A program made the translations under genes and the position numbers. Below, in pieces: positions 57,060-64,000 of a stretch of DNA of 64,000 nt. Position 1 is the first letter of the stretch. The number at the start of each line of letters is the position of its first letter. Under the pieces are notes generated by a model, which was given only the letters and a program-made list of their open reading frames with translations, was not told where the DNA came from and did no database searches. The DNA is from Sphagnum magellanicum (lineage: Eukaryota > Streptophyta > Sphagnopsida > Sphagnales > Sphagnaceae). Location: the NCBI GenBank assembly GCA_021904315.1, contig CM038910.1, forward strand, positions 23,322,256-23,386,255, in the 5' to 3' direction.

Positions 57060-58240
57060 CAAATCTACAAATCAAAGTTTATTGGATTGACCAATTCAAC
57101 ATAATCATCAAGTTGGTCTTCAAACTCCTCTTCCATTTGAGGTCCCTGAAATCATCAAGAGATTTAGCTACAAATCTTTCACAACGAAATTGTGAATCAT
57201 TTGGCCAATTCTTAGAAATCAACACTAGTTGATTTAAGTTGTGAATTCCAAGTGGTATTTGCATAGCCCTATTAAAATCCTAGCAATGAAAAAAAAAAAA
57301 ATCTATTTCAATTTGACTTCCCACAATATCCAAATTTTGATGGGCCAAATATCCAATGATAGGAAATTGGGCCTCAATAGCCTTCCACCACTTTAATGGA
57401 TCTTAACAAAATTCTACCACTAATTACAAATTTTGAAAACAAAAGAGTTTTTGTTTCATTTAAAATCAAAAACAAAAATAATCAAACAACTAGTCATGTT
57501 TATGGTTAAGCACATCACATATAAAATTAAATTGGATCTATTGTAACTTTGAACTGAATTATGATGCAAAAACCAAAATTAAAAGATTTCGAATGTAAAA
57601 ACAAAATTCCAAGAATAAAAAAATTTGAACAAAAAAACTAGGTTTCAAAAACCAAAAACCAAAGATTTTTAATTTTGAATACATAAACCAAGTTCTAAAA
57701 ATTGCAAACCAAAAAATTACAAATGACAAAATCAAAAACCAAAACCAATTTTTTTTCATTTTGAATGTAGAACTCAAACTTGTGAATGTGCCCACTTACA
57801 TGCTCAATTGCAATGTCCTTTGTAAACAAATATGCACCAAACACAATTAGTGGTCATTCTTGGCAACATAATAATTTGTTATTGGCTCTAGAAAAACATT
57901 CAATTTCTAGTAAGTTGAACACAAAAAGGGAATTAAGGTTTCATAATCATATGTTGTTGTTGTAATTATGGTTATATTTTTTCTCACATAATTGTTCACA
58001 ATAAACAAATCCTTGAATCTAGGGTCAAACATTAAAACCAACATAATGTGTACATTTTTTTTAGATCAAAATTCATGTAAACAATCCAAAGCATTTCAAG
58101 AGGATTTCAACACCATTATTAACCTTCTTATGTTTGTAGATCCACATGTAGCTTTTGCAATGTTTTTGTATTATTATGCCCAACACCTATGTTATTTATT
58201 GTGTATCTTATATTTGTTTCCAAGTAACTTATAACATTAT
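57060..58240 (-). pseudogene. hAT-superfamily transposase fragment, decayed
   Basis: On the minus strand, LMFDPRFKDLFIVNNYVRKN near 58,030 is followed by TTTYDYETLIPFLCSTY near 57,940. After a low-complexity insertion-like stretch (57,440-57,800) come DIWPIKIWILWEVKLK-like remnants of the LAxQxLxIxGSQIE segment near 57,330. The frame at 57264-57079 has LNQLVLISKNWPND, the end of the hAT dimerisation domain. Several frame changes and stops are present and the N-terminal half is not recognisable. It is related to the copy at 6440-8450, but the two have decayed independently. Confidence 0.72.
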
Positions 58241-59581
58241 GTTGGGTTTGATTTGCATACCATAGCTAGTTTAGAGAATTTATTGGGTGTGGGATCTTTT
58301 GGCACTATGTGGGTCATTTGGTTCATCTTCAAATCACTTTACCTATTTTTTCAAGGGTGATTGGCCTTCCCTTAGTGGTTCAACTTGTTGTCCCCACCTT
58401 CTTGGGATCTTAGGCTATGATCATTTTTGCATTTGTCACTTGTTTTATAACAAGATGATCACCTTATTCTTCTCAATGAAATGGCACATGTTGAAAGCAA
58501 CATTTTTCCCTTTTAACTAACACTACAAGATACCCAAGCTTTACTACCCTAATTTTTTTGTTCTCAGGTCCCTTTTTTTTATAGGCTTGTGATATAGACA
58601 TATTCTCACTTATAGGCTTCTTTGATGAACCACTTACACGAATAAAAATTTGCCACATTTATAATAGATGTTCCTTTGGACGCCATGTGAACACATTTTT
58701 AATCTTGTGCAAGTCTAAATACAAATGTTTGGTTATTAACTTGTCCTATCACACTTGCATTTTGTTTATCCTTGATTCAATTTTTTACAATATTACATGT
58801 TCGCCTTGGCTTGCCACATCCTACAATTGCACATATTTCATGTTGTTAGTGTGGACATACCATTGATGATTTGGGTATCTATTTATTTCAGTGCCTATGT
58901 GAGAATAAACACGTTATAACCCACAATATTTTGTGGGATATCGTTGCGACTATCATTTTGGAGAGCACAACACACATACAAAGCGAAATTTCTCACCTTT
59001 TCCTCTACCACACTCAATGGTGAATCAATATTTTTATCATCAACTTTCAAACTTTAATGAATGTTGTCATGATTTATTCGACTCACCCAAATATGGTGTA
59101 ACATGTATCATCCACGACAACACATGCAACGATAGTTGCCATTCAAGAAAATACATAATCATATGTGGAACGCACATTAGGAGATGACCTCATTCCCCTT
59201 ACCATAAAAACTTAAGATTGTTTTCATTGTCATTTTGACGCCTTTTTATTTCTTGTGCTTAGATCATTATAGCCCATCATCGATGGTCCTCTTTAGTTCC
59301 TTTGATGGTTATTTCTTATTATTGACAACTTGTGTCTATAGCCTTCCAATGTGCATAGGCCAATGCATTATCACAATTAAAAAGCATTCCTCGTCTCTTC
59401 CACACATCATAGCCAATGCACCTCTATCACTAACCAATTTGTAAAAAATATACCTTTTTAGTGTATGGTCTTATATTTTATTAATGTATTAGCGATGTCC
59501 TGATTATTATGTTCTTTCATCACATGTGTTCTCTTGTTTTTATTTGCCTTGTACTTCTTGTCAATGGGTTTTCATCCCTGC

Positions 59582-59617
<36 letters not shown>

Positions 59618-59663
59618 GATTTTTCTTCTCATTACGCAGGTAATGTGTGCAGAGTTGGTCTTA
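58241..59663. other. Unassigned sequence with TA tract
   Basis: May contain the upstream half of the hAT fossil beyond recognition. Frames at 58287-58658 and 58933-59187 show no domain. A TA tract lies at about 59,585-59,614. Confidence 0.35.
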
Positions 59664-60034
59664 AACCAGCCACAAATGAACTAGCACCCACCAGTGCACC
59701 ATCCACTGGATGCATTATTATTACTCAGTTGTGGATGAACCTCACCTAAATTAATATTTGGTTTCACCTTGGTGACCTATTCTATAAGAAACAGGTCTCA
59801 TGTATAGGTAGAAAATAGGCGACTGCTAGGTGAATAGATGATTTATCGTTTAGACACAGGTAAGTGCTGTTTTTACTACCTACCTACTAACAACAAACAA
59901 ACAAACAAAATGGGCAACTGAGCTAACCACCATGGTTAGCTAGGGAACTGGAACTCAACAGAAACCTGTTTTCCTGACCACTTACCATCCATCCTTCGTG
60001 ACGCACTGGCGGGTGCTGGTTCACTTTGGCTGCA
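59664..60034 (+). mobile_element. MITE family C, copy 1 (371 bp)
   Basis: Ends are inverted repeats centred on GAACTAGCACCCACCAGTGC (left) and GCACTGGCGGGTGCTGGTTC (right). TTA flanks both sides (59661-59663 and 60035-60037), consistent with a Harbinger/Tourist-type target duplication. It shares the order of landmarks with copy 2, including GGTTTCACCTTGGTGACCTA near the left and the palindrome AGCTAACC-ACCA-TGGTTAGCT near the right. Non-coding. Confidence 0.78.
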
Positions 60035-60069
60035 TTAATGTAGTATCATGATTTGCCATACATCAAGGC

Positions 60070-60348
60070 TTAAACAGAGGCTAGATACAAATCATCAGAC
60101 ATTTCATTTTTTAAGGCTTCTACAATGGCTATAATCTTTGGAATGTACATTGTAGCCACACCACATTTGTTTAGGTGTTGCTCTAATATGGCGAGTAAAT
60201 CTCTACAATATGAATAGGCCTTACTATGTGTTTTTAAAAAATTGGTTTGCTTGATCTCTTCAACTAGGTATGCAGCTAGAAATTGATGCCTAGCCATGGT
60301 GCCTACTTTCCAGTGAACCCTACCATGATGCCTAGCCTCTAGGTTCAT
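60070..60348 (-). other. Unidentified 92-codon open frame between two MITEs
   Basis: The frame reads MNLEARHHGRVHWKVGTMAR, with later AILEQHLNKCGVATMYIPKI. Composition is protein-like and it fills much of the 525 bp separating the two family-C MITEs. I do not recognise the sequence. No intron, promoter or homologous neighbour is visible. It could be a remnant of an older transposon or a chance frame. Confidence 0.25.
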
Positions 60349-60559
60349 GGGTAGGGCTCAAAATAAATCCAAACTTTCCAGTGAACCTTTCCACAGTGTA
60401 CCCGGAATTTCCTTATATAACTCTTTCTAACATGGTGAAGCTGAGATAGAAAGAGTTAAGATGGGCTCTGAACACATCCAACATATCCATTGAAGCTTTC
60501 CACATTGTACGGGGAATCAACTAGAACAAGTTTTTCTATACACCTCATAGATAGGCTTA

Positions 60560-60929
60560 TGTGACCCAGCACCCACCAGTGCACCATCCATTGGGAACGT
60601 ACTGGATGAACCACAACTGAGTCACCAAGGTTCCACCTTGGTAACTTATCTCATAGACCCTCCTACTTCCCATTACACTACCAAGATAACAAGTATGTAA
60701 GTGGGTAAGTATCCTCGGTAAGTTAGTAGGGAACATAAGTGGTTACTATGTAGGTAGGCATGTAGATAGAGCACATGGTGCCTATGAGATAGATGCATGT
60801 GGATGATTAGTACATAGCTAACCACTGTGGTTAGCTTTGGGATAGGAATACCAATGAAAAACTGTTTTCCTCTTTCCACATCATCCATTATGCAAGGTGC
60901 GCTGGTGGGTGCTGGTTCACTCTGGCCCA
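60560..60929 (+). mobile_element. MITE family C, copy 2 (370 bp)
   Basis: Same orientation and almost identical length as copy 1. Landmarks are CAGCACCCACCAGTGCACCA at the left, GTTCCACCTTGGTAACTTAT, the palindrome AGCTAACC-ACTG-TGGTTAGCT, and GTGCGCTGGTGGGTGCTGGT at the right. TTA flanks both sides (60557-60559 and 60930-60932). The outermost left bases do not match the right end well, so that terminus may have changed after insertion. It ends 371 bp after it begins, matching the independently placed copy 1. Confidence 0.78.
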
Positions 60930-63900
60930 TTAAGGCATTGGAATATGTGGGTTTCTATACAGTCAAAATGGCTGTTCTTGGTGCAATTCCAATTGACGCT
61001 TTTTTCAATCACCTTTTAGAACATACTAGGATTTCCATAAATAGTACCCATGCTCTTAGGAAGGGGGGAAAAAGAGAAAAAAAGGCTGCCATTTAGTAGG
61101 CAGCAGACAGGTTCAGTATTTTGTTGATGGGATTTTTCAACTGACTTTTTTTTATACTTCAATGGCAGCAGAAGCTCAGATACCTAACAATCCTCCATCT
61201 TCGTGGCAAATAGGTGTGGTGCCTAGTATGGAGCTAGCTGTAAGCCTTCCAGCAATTTGCACTTTGCACACCCAGACTCCCCAGTACCTACTTATTTAAA
61301 ACAGAATTGATGTTGGTGAGAAAACCATCATCATCATCATCATCATCATGGTGAGAAGTGTCAAACACCGACTCCAACACCTCAATCACAAAAAGCTTTT
61401 CGCCACCAGATTTCAAATGATCTACATATCACTGTTTTTTCTAGGAATTTTTTCATGCAGCCTAGGTGGCGATCATCAATAGGAAGATGTAGATACAATC
61501 TAGATATATGGAGTACAAATTTTTAATCCATCTCTTATATTTATGGCTCCACACTTAAAACCAAATCTAGAAATTTGGCAATTTTTCCCCTTTTTTTCAC
61601 TTCTAGCAATTGAAACCTTCCACTTTTTTTCGCTTAAAAAAAACATTTTGATTCTTAAATTTTTTTTGGGCAGAAATTTTTCATTAAAAAAAAGGCTACT
61701 AAATATGAAGTAAATTAGCTTTTTTGGTGTCACATATACACATGGTAAAGCTCTTTATTGGGCCCTTCCCCATGGTGCACTATGTCTTTTTGTGGTACCC
61801 CGTTATACCATTCAACAATGGTGTTGGGCATTATGTTGAACAATAACATTCAGATCAGAATACTTGAGGTTTAGTTTGGACATGTTCACACCTAGGGTGT
61901 TTCTAGGATGATTAGGGTTGTTGATGTTACACTAGTTGTGGTTCGATTGCATTCCTTGATGATAACATTAAACCTCCATGGTTTACCTCTTAACATCCAC
62001 ACTTTGGGAATCATTATGTATTAATTTTTTATTATGTGTGCTAAAAGAGAGTATTGTTTGAAGATATTATGTGAGGGAATTTTTTTTTCATTTTACTATC
62101 ATTTAAAATTTAAACTAATATTCACATATTTATACAGCTTTAAATTAGTTTAAATTTTATGTTGGCATTGAAATTTGACACCCTATATTTTTTGAATTTT
62201 TTTGTTTTAGTTAAAGGTATGAGGAATGATGAAATAAGGTGATTGTATGCGATTAAAAAAGTATCATGCATGAAATGCTCAAATTAAGTTTTAGAAATGT
62301 TTCAACAAACATTTTAATACCTAATCATATTTCAAATAATGAAAACTACATATGGCACTCACAAAATCATTATAAACAATGAACATTTGGTTTGTTTTTA
62401 TTTTTAAAAAAACCCAAAAAATGATTTTTTTGAGTTTCAAAATAAAAACAAACAAGGTGTGCATTACAACCCAAATAAATGAACAATTAAGTTATTACAT
62501 TGGGGTCTTCATCAACTCCTTATCCTAACCAAGTAAATATTACTTTATTAATGTTCCTCAAGTCTTTTATATAAATTAAACATTTTTAGTCCTATTAATT
62601 GAACCTACTTATAGCAATTAATATTTAGATCATAAATATTTTGTACATATGTTATTATTATTATTATTATTATTACTATATATTATAATGCATACCTTAT
62701 ATTAATTATATTTAGATTTTGATGATAAACTTAGCACTAGTATAAAATTAATTGAGTTATTATTTTTATAGAACAACTGATATATGGGACCCTATATTTT
62801 TATACACATTCTTAATCACATTCAATATAGAGTGCTAATTGTTTCCCTATCTCCAAATTAAATATGAAACATTAAACAACATAAATTGAAAAATCATTAA
62901 ATATCATGACATGGGTCAATCATTGTGACCAACCAATCACAAGTAATCAATTTCTTTTAACAGCCCTTTTGTGGATCATTACACATGTACAATCTAAACT
63001 TTCAATTCCACACCATCTAAAGGGTGTGCTTCATCCAAAACATTGTGTACAAGTTATTATATTGCTACCATTGGTGTCATGTGCTACTAGTTCATGACTT
63101 AATACTATTGAAACTAACAAAATCACACACATCAAAACATGACACAAATAAAAAATAAGTTATGTTTAAAAAATACTCACCTAGAAATTGCAAGAATCCG
63201 AGTTCAATCTCAAAAATAATACAAAACAAATATGACATTAGACCAACATCGTTTTATTTTTCATTTGTGTTTTGGAAGGTCAAAAGAAAAACAATGATAC
63301 AAATGAAACTCCAAAACCACACCCTAGCATAAACCCCTCAAGCATACTTACACTAAACTAAGTTCCAACAACAACTAAACCCTTACAAAAAAAATAATAT
63401 CATGTAATAAATACTTGACACTTGAAATGTTCTTGTGAACAAAGGTGAAACCTTCCCGAGCATTACTAAAGAATGTGGTTTTTTTGCACAAAAAGTTGTG
63501 GTTCATGACACATGTTTTTGTATAAAATTCCTCAATGTCAAGTTGTCATTTTAAAACGATATATGCCATAATAAACACCACATATTATACATTATAATGA
63601 ATGAAACCACAAAGTTTACTTCACACATATGCTATGAATTGCAACTTTTTGTGTGAGACAACTCACATTCTCTTGTAGTGAAAGTTGTATTTGGATTCTT
63701 AAAAATTTGCATAAAGCTATTGAAATTGGAACTCCCCATTCCAATTTTGATCTTATTATACATGGAGAATTATAGTCATTTTAAATGGTCCTACTAGCTT
63801 TATGGATGTAAACCTGCAATAGTATGGAAGAGAATGTAACAAGAAGGAAGAAATGAAAAGGCCCAAAACAAAACATGGAAGTCTATGAAATTGAATAGTA

Positions 63901-64000
63901 GCAACATTATTCCAATTGCTCTACTGAATTAATAAGCTTGCAAGAAATTAGAATTTCATTGAAATGTATTGCTTGAAAAGGGTTGTGATGTTGAAAGAGA
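60930..64000. other. AT-rich intergenic sequence
   Basis: Contains a CAT trinucleotide tract at about 61,325-61,349 and an ATT tract at about 62,651-62,673. Frames are short and of biased composition (for example lysine/phenylalanine-rich at 61500-61733). No gene, RNA or element recognised to the end of the window. Confidence 0.45.

Overview
The window reads as intergenic-rich nuclear DNA of a land plant with a large, AT-rich, repeat-filled genome. Three observations support this. There is a plant bHLH transcription factor gene of the FBH type. There are plant-type Ty3/gypsy fossils, hAT and Helitron remnants, tRNA-derived SINEs and many small hairpin or TIR elements. There is also a stretch with plant mitochondrial trnP(UGG) and sdh3 sequence. 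The sdh3 start matches the seed-plant form without obvious need of editing, so I lean towards a gymnosperm (cycad or Ginkgo-like) over a fern. That is a guess, not a demonstrated identity.

Layout. 0-6 kb: tandem duplications, hairpins, a MITE (family A) and a Helitron helicase scrap. 6.4-8.5 kb: a decayed hAT transposase on the minus strand. 8.5-16.7 kb: AT-rich DNA with almost nothing recognisable except one short coding-like stretch at 15.4 kb. 16.8-17.4 kb: dispersed and tandem repeats. 19.1-20.5 kb: a mitochondrial-type segment. 20.5-23.2 kb: a minus-strand gag-protease retroelement fossil. 27.4-28.15 kb: a minus-strand gene exon of unknown function with three related helical segments and one apparent frameshift. 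29.1-36.8 kb: a minus-strand Ty3/gypsy fossil hit by a small hAT-like MITE. 36.8 and 43.9 kb: two inverted SINE copies. 40.6-43.8 kb: a plus-strand Ty3/gypsy fossil split by a 784-bp TIR element. 44.0-45.2 kb: a 13-bp/39-bp minisatellite. 45.2-46.0 kb: a second copy of the TIR element. 49.2-51.4 kb: the FBH-type bHLH gene (minus strand, three coding exons, 409 residues), with a long GC-richer leader and a promoter near 52.8 kb. 53.5-54.9 kb: a direct repeat pair around MITE family A. 57.1-58.2 kb: a second hAT fossil. 59.7-60.9 kb: two same-orientation copies of a 370-bp MITE. 61-64 kb: AT-rich DNA without recognisable genes.

Only the bHLH gene (high confidence) and the 28-kb unknown gene (moderate) look like host protein genes. 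They share no evident pathway or operon-like relation. Most of the remaining structure is a layered record of mobile elements inserting into one another. I found no convincing new multi-gene system. The items most worth a second look are the unknown repeat-helix gene and the hairpin at its 5' side, the unusual features of the bHLH gene (uninterrupted bHLH exon, overlapping upstream ORF, repeated promoter motif), the TIR-element families whose boundaries can be set from the sequence alone, and the higher-order minisatellite.
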